From Agrobacterium vitis (lineage in GTDB: Bacteria; Pseudomonadota; Alphaproteobacteria; Rhizobiales; Rhizobiaceae), in contig NZ_AP023272.1 of assembly GCF_013426735.1 (NCBI RefSeq), positions 513,501 through 577,500 on the forward strand: a stretch of 64,000 nucleotides of DNA, in the 5' to 3' direction. Numbering within the stretch: the first letter of the stretch is position 1; the number at the start of each line of letters is the position of its first letter. The notes beneath the pieces are model-generated. The model was not told the origin of the DNA, did no database searches, and saw nothing but the letters and a program-made list of their open reading frames with translations. Shown in pieces: positions 46,622-55,951 of this stretch. Position numbers and translations under genes: made by a program.

Positions 46622-47191
46622 GTGAGCGATATGCCAAACCCACCTCCCAGAGCCGGGTCTCGACCGCGCCAAGGTCTTCGCAGTATTGTGGTGCGCCGCA
46701 AGCCCGGTTGCAAGAGCCAGGCCATCGTTCAGGCTGGACCGCTTCGGTTTCCCGCCTCCATCGGACGGTCGGGCATCACGGCTTTCAAGCGTGAGGGCGA
46801 TGGCGCAACCCCACGGGCATCGATGCGGTTGCTTTACGGCTACTTTCGGGCGGAGTCTCGTGCGGCCATAGGCTCGCGCCTGCCTTTGAGGTCGATTCGT
46901 GCTGACATGCTGTGGTGCGATGCGCCGGGACACCCGGCCTATAACCGTCCGGTCAAGGCGCCGTTTACCCCCAGTCATGAGCGATTGCAGCGTCAGGACC
47001 GGCTCTATGATATCTGCCTGGTGATGGACTGGAACGTCACCTGCCGTAAGCAGGGCTGCGGGTCTGCGATCTTTTTCCACGTGGCGCGCCCGGACTATAC
47101 TCCGACGGAGGGCTGCGTGGCGATCAGCCCCGCCGACATGCGCCGCCTGCTGGCGGTTGTTTCACAGGCCACCATTGTCACGGTTTTGTGA
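46622..47191 (+). CDS. L,D-transpeptidase (YkuD domain) family protein
   Basis: 189 aa. The C terminus carries the YkuD catalytic pattern: the His-containing strand AIFFHVARPDYTPTEGCVAI (stated in two parts: FFHVAR and TEGCVAI) with the nucleophilic Cys. The N-terminal 100 residues hold RPVKAPFTPSHERLQRQD, typical of the short rhizobial type. Such enzymes cross-link peptidoglycan or attach proteins to it. No clear signal peptide is seen. The start is GTG 46622 or ATG 46631, neither with a good SD. It is divergent from the CenR-like gene. Confidence 0.87.
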   Translation: MSDMPNPPPRAGSRPRQGLRSIVVRRKPGCKSQAIVQAGPLRFPASIGRSGITAFKREGDGATPRASMRLLYGYFRAESRAAIGSRLPLRSIRADMLWCDAPGHPAYNRPVKAPFTPSHERLQRQDRLYDICLVMDWNVTCRKQGCGSAIFFHVARPDYTPTEGCVAISPADMRRLLAVVSQATIVTVL

Positions 47192-47345
47192 AGACATACC
47201 TCCCTGAGACAAACACCGGGCTGCCGGGGTGGGAAACACATTGCCCCTGCCTATCTATAGACCCGGCATCATGGAATGCGCCTTCTCAAGGTCGTCGCGG
47301 TTCTTGCCCGATCTTAAACCTCGATCTCGAATGGGAGACCCTTAC

Positions 47346-48176
47346 GTGGCAGATCAATCCTACATTTCCTTTTCCGACGGCAACAGCATCCCGCAGGTGG
47401 GTCTCGGCGTCTGGCAAACCCCAAATAGCGAAGCGGCACCTGCGGTACGTTCGGCGCTGTCGGCGGGTTATCGCCATATCGATACGGCTGCCGTCTATGA
47501 AAACGAGGAGGGTGTCGGCGAAGGCATCCGCTCGTCCGGCATCGACCGTGGCGACATTTTCCTGACCACCAAACTGTGGAACAATGAGCAGGGCTTTGAC
47601 AACACCCTCAAAGCCTTCGATGCCAGCCTGAAACGGCTCGGCACTGATTATGTCGATCTCTACCTGATCCACTGGCCATCGCCGCATCGCGGCCTGTTTG
47701 TCGAGACCTGGAAGGCCTTTATCAAATTGAAGGAGGAGGGCCGGGCGCGCTCCATCGGCGTGTCGAATTTCTATCCGGAGCATCTGAAGACGATCATCGA
47801 TGAAACCGGCGTGGTGCCTGTCATCAACCAGATCGAACTGCATCCGGATTTCCAGCAGAAACAAGCCCGCGAATTCCACCAGGCTCACGGTATCATCACC
47901 CAGTCCTGGAGCCCACTTGGCCAGGGCAAGCTGTTGGACAATCCGGTGATCGGTAAGATCGCTGCCAAGCATGGCCGCACGGCGGCCCAGATCATCATCC
48001 GCTGGCATATCGAAAGCGGGCTGGTGGTGATCCCGAAATCCGTTACGCCGTCGCGTATCGAGGAGAATTTCAAGGTGTTCGATTTCAGCCTTGATCCACA
48101 AGACATGACTGAGATCGCTGCGCTCGACAGCTCATCGACCCGCATTGGACCCGATCCGATAACGGCGAGCTTCTGA
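47346..48176 (+). CDS. Aldo/keto reductase
   Basis: 276 aa. NADPH-dependent reductase of the AKR3/5-like group. TIM-barrel signatures: PQVGLGVWQT, AGYRHIDTAAVYENEEGVG with the catalytic Asp and Tyr, the active-site LTTKLWN Lys, YLIHWPSP with His, and SIGVSNF; the C terminus has VIPKSVTPSRIEENF for cofactor binding. The start is GTG 47346 with GGGAGA 7 bases before; the frame stays open to 47229. Likely substrates are 2,5-diketo-gluconate or aldehydes, not determined. Confidence 0.93.
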   Translation: MADQSYISFSDGNSIPQVGLGVWQTPNSEAAPAVRSALSAGYRHIDTAAVYENEEGVGEGIRSSGIDRGDIFLTTKLWNNEQGFDNTLKAFDASLKRLGTDYVDLYLIHWPSPHRGLFVETWKAFIKLKEEGRARSIGVSNFYPEHLKTIIDETGVVPVINQIELHPDFQQKQAREFHQAHGIITQSWSPLGQGKLLDNPVIGKIAAKHGRTAAQIIIRWHIESGLVVIPKSVTPSRIEENFKVFDFSLDPQDMTEIAALDSSSTRIGPDPITASF

Positions 48177-48205
48177 TTTCACGTGAATCATTGAGTGAAA
48201 ATAAC

Positions 48206-48229
48206 AAAGGCGGCTCAAGAGCCGCCTTT
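48206..48229. terminator. Bidirectional terminator between the aldo/keto reductase and leuC
   Basis: AAAGGCGGC and GCCGCCTTT form a 9-bp stem around TCAAGA, with A and T ends for both strands. Confidence 0.85.
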
Positions 48230-48252
48230 CTGATGAAGAGTTCGAGACTATC

Positions 48253-49662
48253 TCACTTCCATTCGCGGATATCGACGAAATGGCCGGCAATGGCAGCGGC
48301 AGCGGCCATGGCGGGGGAAACGAGGTGAGTGCGGCCCTTATAGCCCTGGCGGCCTTCGAAATTGCGGTTCGAGGTCGAGGCGCAGCGTTCTTCCGGCTTC
48401 AAGCGGTCGTCGTTCATCGCCAGACACATGGAACAGCCCGGCTCACGCCATTCGCAACCGGCATCGAGGAAGATCTTGTCGAGACCTTCGGCTTCCGCCT
48501 GTTCCTTGACGAGGCCAGACCCCGGAACCACCATGGCAGAAACCGTCGATGCCACCTTGCGATCCTTCAGCACGGCGGCTGCGGCGCGCAGGTCTTCGAT
48601 GCGGCCATTGGTGCAGGAGCCGATAAACACCCGGTCGATGGCGATGTCGGTGATCTTGGTGCCGGGTTTCAGGCCCATATAGTCGAGCGCCCGCCACTTC
48701 GACGTCCGCTTGTTTTCGTCAGCGATATCGTCGGGGTTCGGCACGACGCCCTGAACCGAAATCACATCTTCCGGCGAAGAACCCCAGGAGACGATGGGCG
48801 GCAGGTTGGCGGCATCCAGCACCACGGTGCGGTCGAAATGCGCGCCTTCATCGGTATGCAGCGTCTTCCAGTATTGAAGCGCCATCTCCAGTTCTTCACC
48901 CTTCGGCGCGCGGGGCTTGCCCTTGATATATTCGAAGGTCTTTTCATCAGGCGCAATCAGGCCAGCGCGGGCACCACCTTCGATCGTCATGTTGCAGACG
49001 GTCATGCGGCCTTCCATCGACAGGGCCTCGATAGCCTCACCGGCAAATTCGATGACGTGGCCGGTGCCGCCAGCCGTGCCGATTTCACCGATGATGGCGA
49101 GAATGATGTCCTTGGCGGTGACGCCAGCCGGCAGCTTGCCATCGACACGCACCAGCATGTTCTTGGCCTTCTTCTGGATCAAGGTCTGGGTGGCCAGAAC
49201 ATGTTCCACTTCCGACGTGCCGATGCCATGCGCCAGGGCGCCGAAGGCTCCGTGGGTCGAGGTATGGCTGTCGCCGCAGACGATGGTCATGCCAGGCAGG
49301 GTGAAACCCTGTTCAGGGCCGACGATATGCACGATGCCCTGGCGCTTGTCTTTTTCGGAATAATATTCGACGCCGAAGTCAGCGGCATTCTTGGCCAAGG
49401 CCTCGACCTGGATGCGGCTTTCCTCGTTCTTGATCCCTTCGGCCCGGTCCGGCGTGGTCGGTACGTTATGGTCAACGACGGCCAGAGTGCGGGTTGGTGC
49501 ATGCACCTTGCGGCCAGCCATGCGCAAACCTTCAAAGGCCTGCGGGCTCGTCACCTCGTGCACGAGGTGGCGGTCGATATAGAGAAGACAGGTGCCGTCA
49601 TCCTGGCGATCCACCAGATGATCGTCGAAAATCTTGTCGTAGAGGGTACGAGGTGCGCTCAT
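48253..49662 (-). CDS. leuC: 3-isopropylmalate dehydratase large subunit
   Basis: 469 aa. Isomerises 2-isopropylmalate to 3-isopropylmalate in leucine synthesis with LeuD. Aconitase-family: [18 protein letters not shown], the three [4Fe-4S] cysteines as [15 protein letters not shown] and [15 protein letters not shown], and the ending [12 protein letters not shown] and [15 protein letters not shown]. Start [17 protein letters not shown] is the standard one. leuD is not in the window, as often in rhizobia, where leuC, leuD and leuB are spread out. No leader peptide was identified. Confidence 0.98.
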   Translation of the reverse strand: MSAPRTLYDKIFDDHLVDRQDDGTCLLYIDRHLVHEVTSPQAFEGLRMAGRKVHAPTRTLAVVDHNVPTTPDRAEGIKNEESRIQVEALAKNAADFGVEYYSEKDKRQGIVHIVGPEQGFTLPGMTIVCGDSHTSTHGAFGALAHGIGTSEVEHVLATQTLIQKKAKNMLVRVDGKLPAGVTAKDIILAIIGEIGTAGGTGHVIEFAGEAIEALSMEGRMTVCNMTIEGGARAGLIAPDEKTFEYIKGKPRAPKGEELEMALQYWKTLHTDEGAHFDRTVVLDAANLPPIVSWGSSPEDVISVQGVVPNPDDIADENKRTSKWRALDYMGLKPGTKITDIAIDRVFIGSCTNGRIEDLRAAAAVLKDRKVASTVSAMVVPGSGLVKEQAEAEGLDKIFLDAGCEWREPGCSMCLAMNDDRLKPEERCASTSNRNFEGRQGYKGRTHLVSPAMAAAAAIAGHFVDIREWK

Positions 49663-49969
49663 GGCTATTCATCCGTCGAAGGGTTGAAAAGGGATTGGGT
49701 CATATGACCGTGTCAAAGAGTGTTTGCAAGACTATCGCAGTTGCAGGCCGCACCGCGAGGAGCGACTTAAGTCAGCTGATTGCCAAGCGCTCCGGCAACG
49801 CGCGCAAAGAAACGTGCCGGAAGACGCTTGTGGTCTTGCAGCACGAATATGTCAGGCGCGAGACATCCGAATTTAGATCCCATGGCGGTCTGATACCAGT
49901 TTTCAAGCGAAACGGCAATTCAAAGATTGAAGGCTTTGCCTTTGGTTTCATGAAGAACGCCAGCAGCGT
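49663..49969. other. Gap upstream of leuC, no recognised feature
   Basis: About 307 bases between the leuC start and the 3' end of the glycosyltransferase gene. It must hold the leuC promoter, but no strong hairpin, leader peptide or known riboswitch is seen. Confidence 0.4.
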
Positions 49970-51637
49970 TTACAGGACTGGAACTGAAAAATCCTGCGGC
50001 TCAAGGCCCGTTGCGGCCCGCGCTGCCATGGTGTGATAGGCGGCTTCCAAGTGGCGGATAAAGCCTGTGATATCAAACAGAGGCGATCTTGGACCCTGTG
50101 CGCGAATAGTCTGTTTCAAGGCATTGCGGGCGCTCTTATCGCGGGCCAGATCGATACACAGAGCCACATAGGCATCGGCGTCTCGGGCAATCAGCTTTTC
50201 TAGCCCGCAGGTGTGCAACAGGCTTGCCGTGACACGACTGGCGAAATTTCCGCCCGAAAAAGTTGGCACGGGTAAACCGGCCTGTAAGGCGGCAAGCGTC
50301 GAAAATCCGGCGTTGCAAGGGAAACAATCGAGGGCGATGTCGGCCAGGGTCATCCAGCCCACTTGCTCCATGGGCTTGGCTGGGTTGCGAAAAACCAATC
50401 GGTTTTCGGCTATGCCCTGACGGTTCATCCAGGTGCTGAAATTGTTTCGGGCGTAATTGCCGCAGGATATCCATAGCAGGCTATTTTCCGTCTGCCGCAG
50501 AATATCAACCCAGAGATCGGCGGTTCGTGGAGATATCTGTTCGGTGGGATGAAAAGCCGCGAAGACCACTCTGTCTTCAGGCAGGTCGAACTGCTGGCGC
50601 GACAGCGAAGGCGGCTGTTGTATGGGAGAACTGACAAGAAAAGTCTCCGGCAGATGGCAGATCGCCCGGCCATGGAGGCGTAGGTCGTCCTTCGGCAGAA
50701 CTGCGGTGTTTGCGAGCATATAGTCGCATATAAGCTCGGTCCTTGGCCCCGGGTGACCGGCCATTGCCAGATGCAGCGGCGCGATCCGGTGCCGCAGCAG
50801 ATCAGGACGGCCGCCGTCGCCATGGCCAAGCGGATCGATCAGGATATCGATGCCAGCGGCGCGCAGGGCGGCCAAAGCCGCATCCTCACAGAGATCCTTG
50901 AGGCTGAGAGTCTTTATGTCTGCATCCAATTCGTCGGGTCCCGGCGGCTCGTTGCAAATCAACAGAACGTCAAAATTGGTCGGGTCATGTCGGGCTGCAA
51001 GCGACAGGGTAAGCCTGCGAAGTGGGTCGTCGCTTGGGCCATCGGCAAGCAGATAGGCGAGTTTGAGTGTCTCGCCAGCTGGTTTTCGCCAATCGCGTGA
51101 GGCCGGTGCCGGGGCTGGCAAGCCATTGTTCCAGCGGCTGTTTAAGGTCTCGTCATCACACCAGCTCAGATGAACGGTTTGGCTATCGAGCGAATAATAG
51201 GCCGCCTCCTGCCGGTTCAACCGGTCCCGAACCGCCTGGTCGCTCATGCGCATTTCGTCGATATTGAGCGTGTGCCGCAAAGCGGTCCGATAGGTTCGCC
51301 AGGATTGGACATCAAACGGACCGGAGCGAATGGCCCGCCTGGATGTTTCAAGGATTTGGATTTCCTGGGCGCTTGCCTTTTCAATCCCGGACCGCTCCAT
51401 TTTTTCTGCGAGTGTGACCAGGGTGAGAGCTTGAGACGGGATGATCTTGGCTGCCTGCCGGTAAAACACGGCGGCTTCGGTGAAATGGTCGAGCTTGGCA
51501 CAGCACTGGGCCATGACCAGCAGGGCTCTCGGTCCCGGAGCGGGGTCTTTGGCCAGGGCGCTTTTCAAGGCGGCATAAGCGCCCGCCAGGTTTCCAGAGG
51601 CGTAAAGCGCCAATGCTGCGGCAAGATTGTCGGACAT
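49970..51637 (-). CDS. SPINDLY/O-GlcNAc transferase-like glycosyltransferase (GT41)
   Basis: 555 aa. The N-terminal 130 residues have short TPR-type helices (LALYASGNLAGAYAALKSAL, FTEAAVFYRQAAKI). The C-terminal half has the GT41 catalytic pattern: LKLAYLLADGP, IDILIDPLGHGDGGRPDLL, IAPLHLAMAGHPGP, then ALDCFPCNAGFSTLAALQAGLPVPTFSG (stated in parts: IALDCFPCNAG, LQAGLPVPTF) and SRVTASLLHTCGLEKLI. Such proteins add sugars to Ser/Thr, for example on flagellins, but no acceptor gene is nearby. ATG 51637 is chosen; the frame extends to 51790. Divergent from the other glycosyltransferase. Confidence 0.88.
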   Translation of the reverse strand: MSDNLAAALALYASGNLAGAYAALKSALAKDPAPGPRALLVMAQCCAKLDHFTEAAVFYRQAAKIIPSQALTLVTLAEKMERSGIEKASAQEIQILETSRRAIRSGPFDVQSWRTYRTALRHTLNIDEMRMSDQAVRDRLNRQEAAYYSLDSQTVHLSWCDDETLNSRWNNGLPAPAPASRDWRKPAGETLKLAYLLADGPSDDPLRRLTLSLAARHDPTNFDVLLICNEPPGPDELDADIKTLSLKDLCEDAALAALRAAGIDILIDPLGHGDGGRPDLLRHRIAPLHLAMAGHPGPRTELICDYMLANTAVLPKDDLRLHGRAICHLPETFLVSSPIQQPPSLSRQQFDLPEDRVVFAAFHPTEQISPRTADLWVDILRQTENSLLWISCGNYARNNFSTWMNRQGIAENRLVFRNPAKPMEQVGWMTLADIALDCFPCNAGFSTLAALQAGLPVPTFSGGNFASRVTASLLHTCGLEKLIARDADAYVALCIDLARDKSARNALKQTIRAQGPRSPLFDITGFIRHLEAAYHTMAARAATGLEPQDFSVPVL

Positions 51638-51874
51638 TGCGTCTGCTGTCACTCCTGTTGATCGCTCGGCGATATACCGTTGGTCTGGCGCAGGGCTTGT
51701 CTTTCGTTCATGCTTGCAGCATCGGACTGCAAAGGGGCAGCTAGTTTTCTGCATGGTGCGGCGTACAAGCCATCCAGCCTGGGGAAACACTGCTTCTCTA
51801 ATACCGAGGCATCAAGAATGCTGATGCATTCTCTCCTTTAAAAATTCTGCTGCCCTGTTTTCGGAAAACCCTGC

Positions 51875-52894
51875 ATGTCCCAGCTTTCAATTGTTGTTCC
51901 CAGCCGCCGATCGCTGGATCAGGGCCGATTTTCCCTGGAAAGTGCGTTGATTTATGCGGAAAAGCTGGATGCCGTGCTGATCGTGTCCGACAATTCCGGC
52001 GATCCGGCCAAGGCGAAATGGCTGCAAAGCCTCGGCGCGCGCGTCCGTTACCTGCATTCCACTGCAGAAGATGCCGTCGCCAATCTGGTCAACGCGCTCA
52101 ATCATGTGGAAACGCCGTTTCTGATGCCGTTTGCCGATGATGACGCGATCTATGTTCTCGACGGCTTGCCGGTAGCGGATCTCTCCTCCTTGCCGCAGGA
52201 TGTGATCGGTGTGCGACCGCAAACGATGATATGGCGCGACGATGCGGGTGTGGCCGATGTGGTCACGACCAATCTGGATGCGGAGACGCCATCGGGGCGG
52301 ATACAGCAGTATGTCAATAAGACCGGTGGCAATAATGCGCTTTATTACAGCATTTTTCGCACTAGGCTATTTACAGGGGTCCTGAAGACTTTCAATGCGC
52401 ATCATCCGACGCGGGGCGCCTATTGCGACTGGAGTTTCGTCGCTACGTTTCTGTGTTGTGGCAAGGTGTTGTATGATCCGACTTTGATCTATTGCTATGA
52501 TCTCGGGCAATGGAAGTCTGCCGCAGGTTTGGACACTTCGTTTGACAAGCTGCTGTTGCAAGTCGGTCTGCCGGAAACGGCGCGCTATTATCATGAATTT
52601 CTGTTGTTTCTGGATATGCATAGCCTGTTTGGCTGGCGCGACCTTCCTTTGGCCGCCGCCGACCGTGCTGATGCGATCAGCGCCAATATCCGGTTCAATT
52701 TGCAGGTATTCTGCAACCGGGTGGCCCGCCAGCCGGATCTTTATCCGCAAGAGGTCAAGGATGCGGTGGCAGCGCTTGGCACTATCGCCGATCCGGAAAC
52801 ACTCTTTGCGACGATCCTGCCGGTGGCCGACAGTCTGAGGCCCGGTCTTGCCGAGGAGTATCGCCGGTATAGAGCTATGATTAGCGACGTTTAG
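51875..52894 (+). CDS. Glycosyltransferase family 2-like protein
   Basis: 339 aa. A GT-A fold at the N terminus: LSIVVPSRRSLDQGRF, VLIVSDNSGDPAKA, and the metal-binding MPFADDDAIYVLDG (DDD at about residue 90). The rest resembles the TIGR00180 glycosyltransferases. No membrane segment or signal. It starts 237 bases from the oppositely oriented GT41 gene, so the two may share a regulated modification pathway. Its stop overlaps the stop of the next gene by four bases. Confidence 0.83.
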   Translation: MSQLSIVVPSRRSLDQGRFSLESALIYAEKLDAVLIVSDNSGDPAKAKWLQSLGARVRYLHSTAEDAVANLVNALNHVETPFLMPFADDDAIYVLDGLPVADLSSLPQDVIGVRPQTMIWRDDAGVADVVTTNLDAETPSGRIQQYVNKTGGNNALYYSIFRTRLFTGVLKTFNAHHPTRGAYCDWSFVATFLCCGKVLYDPTLIYCYDLGQWKSAAGLDTSFDKLLLQVGLPETARYYHEFLLFLDMHSLFGWRDLPLAAADRADAISANIRFNLQVFCNRVARQPDLYPQEVKDAVAALGTIADPETLFATILPVADSLRPGLAEEYRRYRAMISDV

Positions 52895-53715
52895 GTTCGC
52901 TGGCCATCGCGGGACCGCATCCGTTTTTCCAAGCGCCGCAGGATGAGCGACAGGCCGATGGTGAGGATCAGATAAATATAGGCGACAATGGAATAGGTCT
53001 CGAAAAACCGGAAGGACCCGGAGGCATAAATCTTTCCTGCCTGGCTGATATCGGCGACGCCCAGCACTGAGACCAGCGATGAATCCTTGACCATGGCGAC
53101 GAAATCATTGGAGAGCGGTGGGAAAATAACCCGGATGGCCTGGGGCAGAACCACCAGTCGAAACCGCTGCGTGCGGTTCAGTCCCAGCGATTTGGCGGCC
53201 TCGATCTGTCCCTTGTCGATGGATTCGATGCCGGCTCTGAAGATTTCGGCGATGAAGGCCGAATAACCGATGCAAAGCGCAAAAATCGCCCGCCACATCA
53301 GCGAGACATCGCGCACTTGAAGCGGTTCCAGCCAGCCGGTGGAAACAAGCGGGGTGGTGAGGGTATTATAGAGAGCAACGAAGCCGGGCGCGCCGACGAA
53401 GGCCACGTAAAACAGCAGGACCAGGACCGGAATGCCCCTGACGATCTCGATATAGAATCGCGCGGCCTGACGCAGCACGATGCTATCGGCCATGCCCGCC
53501 AGCGCAATCAGCAGGCCAAGCATGGAGGCGAGCGCAAAACCGGTCAGCGTCACGAAAACGGTGACGCCGATACCGCGTGAGACGGTTTCGAACACCTGGC
53601 TGTAGAGGTCGTTGACGGCGATGGTGATGGCCAGCGCTAGCGCCAGCAGGCCAAGCGCCACCAGCCACCAGGGGAAATCCTGCTTGCTACCGTTCGGAAG
53701 GGTCTGAAAGGCCAT
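52891..53715 (-). CDS. Amino-acid ABC transporter permease
   Basis: About 274 aa, HisM/GlnP family. About five membrane segments with FYIEIVRGIPVLVLLFYVAF and an EAA loop IEAAKSLGLNRTQRFRLVVLPQAIRVIFPPL (stated in parts: EAAKSLGLN, PQAIRVIFPP). ATG 53715 is chosen; the frame runs to a TTG at 53736. It lies next to a binding-protein gene, but no ATP-binding gene is found in the window. The substrate is a polar or charged amino acid by family. Confidence 0.9.
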   Translation of the reverse strand: MAFQTLPNGSKQDFPWWLVALGLLALALAITIAVNDLYSQVFETVSRGIGVTVFVTLTGFALASMLGLLIALAGMADSIVLRQAARFYIEIVRGIPVLVLLFYVAFVGAPGFVALYNTLTTPLVSTGWLEPLQVRDVSLMWRAIFALCIGYSAFIAEIFRAGIESIDKGQIEAAKSLGLNRTQRFRLVVLPQAIRVIFPPLSNDFVAMVKDSSLVSVLGVADISQAGKIYASGSFRFFETYSIVAYIYLILTIGLSLILRRLEKRMRSRDGQRT

Positions 53716-53732
53716 GGAAAGACGCCTGGCCG

Positions 53733-54530
53733 TCAATCACCCAGCTTGTAGTCGAGGAACCATTTCTTGTTCAAGGCGTCGAACGTGCCATCGGCCTTCA
53801 GGGCAGCGATGGCGGCATTGACCGGCTTGACCAGATCCGAACCCTTTGGAAAGATGAAGCCGAAATCTTCCGTACCCAGCGGTTCGCCGATGATTTTCAA
53901 GGCGCCAGCGGAGGCATCGACATAGCCTTTGCCAGCGGTGCTGTCGGTCAGAACCAGATCGACATCGCCGGTTTTTAGGGCCTGCACGGTCGCGCCAAAG
54001 GTTTCGAACAGTTTGATACGTGGGTTCTGTTCGTTGCCGTCAAGCACTTCATAGACGGCGGTGTAGAACGGGCTTGTCCCGGGTTGCGCGCCAATCAGGC
54101 CCTTTTCGAAGGCCTTGAAGCTCTTGGCGTCGGTGAAACGGGCTTCATCGCCGCGCACCAGCATCAATTGCTGCGAGCGCATATAAGGATCGGAAAAATC
54201 GACCTTTTCCTTACGGTCTTCCTTGATGGTGATGCCGGTCATGCCGATATTGTACTGGCCGTCGGACACCGCCTGGATCATCGCGTCCCAGGAGGTGTTC
54301 TGATATTCGACCTTGACATTCAGCCGCTTGGCGATCTCGTTCATGGCGTCATATTCCCAACCTATCGCCTTGCCGCTCTTCGGGTCGACGAATTGCAGTG
54401 GCGGATAGGCATTTTCCGTGACGACGACAACGGTCTTGCCACCCAGATCCGGCAGGTCGGCGGCAATAGCGGCGAAGGGGGCAAGGAAAAGCGCGGAAAG
54501 ACCGGCAAGGATGGCGCGGCGCAAAGACAT
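53733..54530 (-). CDS. Amino-acid ABC transporter substrate-binding protein
   Basis: About 265 aa. A signal peptide (residues 1-24, MSLRRAILAGLSALFLAPFA...) precedes the SBP family 3 fold: VVVVTENAYPPLQFVDPKSG at the start, the ligand-binding Arg/Asp in YNIGMTGITIKEDRKEKVDF and DPYMRSQQLMLVRG; VDLVLTDSTAGKGYV and GTEDFGFIFPKGS close the cleft. ATG 54530 has AGGAG upstream; the frame continues to 54557. It is first of the two-gene operon. Confidence 0.9.
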   Translation of the reverse strand: MSLRRAILAGLSALFLAPFAAIAADLPDLGGKTVVVVTENAYPPLQFVDPKSGKAIGWEYDAMNEIAKRLNVKVEYQNTSWDAMIQAVSDGQYNIGMTGITIKEDRKEKVDFSDPYMRSQQLMLVRGDEARFTDAKSFKAFEKGLIGAQPGTSPFYTAVYEVLDGNEQNPRIKLFETFGATVQALKTGDVDLVLTDSTAGKGYVDASAGALKIIGEPLGTEDFGFIFPKGSDLVKPVNAAIAALKADGTFDALNKKWFLDYKLGD

Positions 54531-54634
54531 GAAATATCTCCTGGATCGGGTTGGCAAGACACTGTCACAGGTGATCCATGCATTTCAAGGGATTACAGCA
54601 TGACCTCTGTCTTGGGAGCGTTGCAATTGCGTCG

Positions 54635-55513
54635 TTATCCAGGCGGCATCGTTCCAAAGGCGGATACCAGTGCCACGGCGATCAGGCCAAGCGCGCATTC
54701 CGCCAGCGTGCCAATCTTGATGGCCCGTACGGCCTGAACCGGGCTTCGATGCAGTTGCGGCACGAAAACATAACGGTTGACGACGGCAATCGTCACCATC
54801 GCAGCGACGGCGGCGATCTTCAGGGCCAGCCATTGTTGATAGGGTGCCGCTATGTCGAGCGATAGGCCGATGATTAGCCAGACATTCAGCGTCCCGCTGA
54901 GCAGCGTCAGTGCTACGGCGACATGACCGATGGTGGAAAACCGCATCAACGCAGTCAGGGCCGGTGTCCGGGTTCGAGGATCCTGTATGGCGTTTAATAG
55001 CAACAGAACGGGCGGTAAGGCACCAAGCCACAAGCTGGCGGATAGCAGATGCAGGCTATGATTGGCGCGGTGCAGCAGGCCGATCAAGCCTCCTTGCGCC
55101 ACCGCATGGCCGCTGAGGCTAAGGCTCATCAACAGAGGCGCACCCAGCAGCGTCATGACGGGGCCACGATGGCGGGGAAAGGCATAATAGCTCATGAGTA
55201 GAAGCAGGCCGAACCCAGCCTGAAGCCCAAACGCCCTGCCGCTTTGCGTGGCTTCCAGCAGATCAATCATCAAGGACGGTGTAATGCTCTGCCAGCCATC
55301 GCCGAGCATGGCACTCTGGGCGACGATCTTGCCAGTTCCGGCTATTGCCAGCAACCAGAGGGCAGGCTGATAAAACCGGGCAAGGTGCTGGGCGATGCCT
55401 GCCGAAAGGTTTTTCGGCACGGCGAGCCACACGAAACCATGCGCGCCCCAGAGGAGGAGCGCGCAGGCGTCGAACACCAGGCGGCAGAGGATGTTGGCCT
55501 GTTCGGGTGTCAC
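54635..55513 (-). CDS. copD: Copper resistance protein CopD-like membrane protein
   Basis: 292 aa, eight or so membrane segments. CopD domain features: LLLWGAHGFVW, LSLSGHAVAQGGLIGLLHRANHSLHLLSASLWLGALPPVLLLL (stated in parts: SLSGHA, NHSLHLLSASLWLG) and VALTLLSGTLNVWLIIG. His residues in the membrane are probable copper ligands. The start is GTG at 55513, overlapping the copC stop by 4 bases, so the two are coupled. Probably moves copper across the inner membrane with CopC. Confidence 0.92.
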   Translation of the reverse strand: MTPEQANILCRLVFDACALLLWGAHGFVWLAVPKNLSAGIAQHLARFYQPALWLLAIAGTGKIVAQSAMLGDGWQSITPSLMIDLLEATQSGRAFGLQAGFGLLLLMSYYAFPRHRGPVMTLLGAPLLMSLSLSGHAVAQGGLIGLLHRANHSLHLLSASLWLGALPPVLLLLNAIQDPRTRTPALTALMRFSTIGHVAVALTLLSGTLNVWLIIGLSLDIAAPYQQWLALKIAAVAAMVTIAVVNRYVFVPQLHRSPVQAVRAIKIGTLAECALGLIAVALVSAFGTMPPG

Positions 55514-55881
55514 GGCTTGACGGTAAAGCTGGTCGTACCGTTGGACTTATGACCATCGACCGACAGAACATGCCATTCGACACTATAGGCACCGGGGGCA
55601 AGCGGCTCACTGAGCGGAACGCTCAGGCCCTTGCCGTCCTTGCTGACCACGGCTTCACCGGTTTTGATCTTCTGCTGCTGCGGGCCGGTGATATCGACGC
55701 CGGAAAATTTTGGCTCAAGCCCTTCGGTAAAGCTGAGGTCGATGGTTTTCGGAGCGCTGGCAATGGTCGCCTTGTCCGCCGGGGCGACGGTGGCCAGATG
55801 AGCGTGGGCGAAGGCTTGGCCTGCCAGGGCCAGGGCGCCGAAGAGGGCAAATGTGGCCAGTGTTCTGGATGTGACAGTCAT
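55510..55881 (-). CDS. copC: Copper-binding periplasmic protein CopC
   Basis: 123 aa. A signal peptide ends in AGQAFA, leaving His as the new N terminus (HAHLATVAP), the classical CopC Cu(II) site. The beta-sandwich has LSFTEGLEPKFSGVDI and the second site YSVEWHVLSVDGHKSNG with the His-Val-Leu-Ser-Xaa-Asp-Gly-His pattern. ATG 55881 is chosen over 55887 because AAAGGA is at a better distance. It is followed directly by copD. Confidence 0.94.
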   Translation of the reverse strand: MTVTSRTLATFALFGALALAGQAFAHAHLATVAPADKATIASAPKTIDLSFTEGLEPKFSGVDITGPQQQKIKTGEAVVSKDGKGLSVPLSEPLAPGAYSVEWHVLSVDGHKSNGTTSFTVKP

Positions 55882-55951
55882 GATCATGTCCTTTGGTTTT
55901 GGGTGGGATGGATTGCTGGCGGCTTTCGATGCGCCGCCTTTGAGTGTCGGT

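Noticed and set aside
48280..49707. 475-codon plus-strand frame opposite leuC
   Set aside because: leuC is unmistakable; the plus frame is its shadow.
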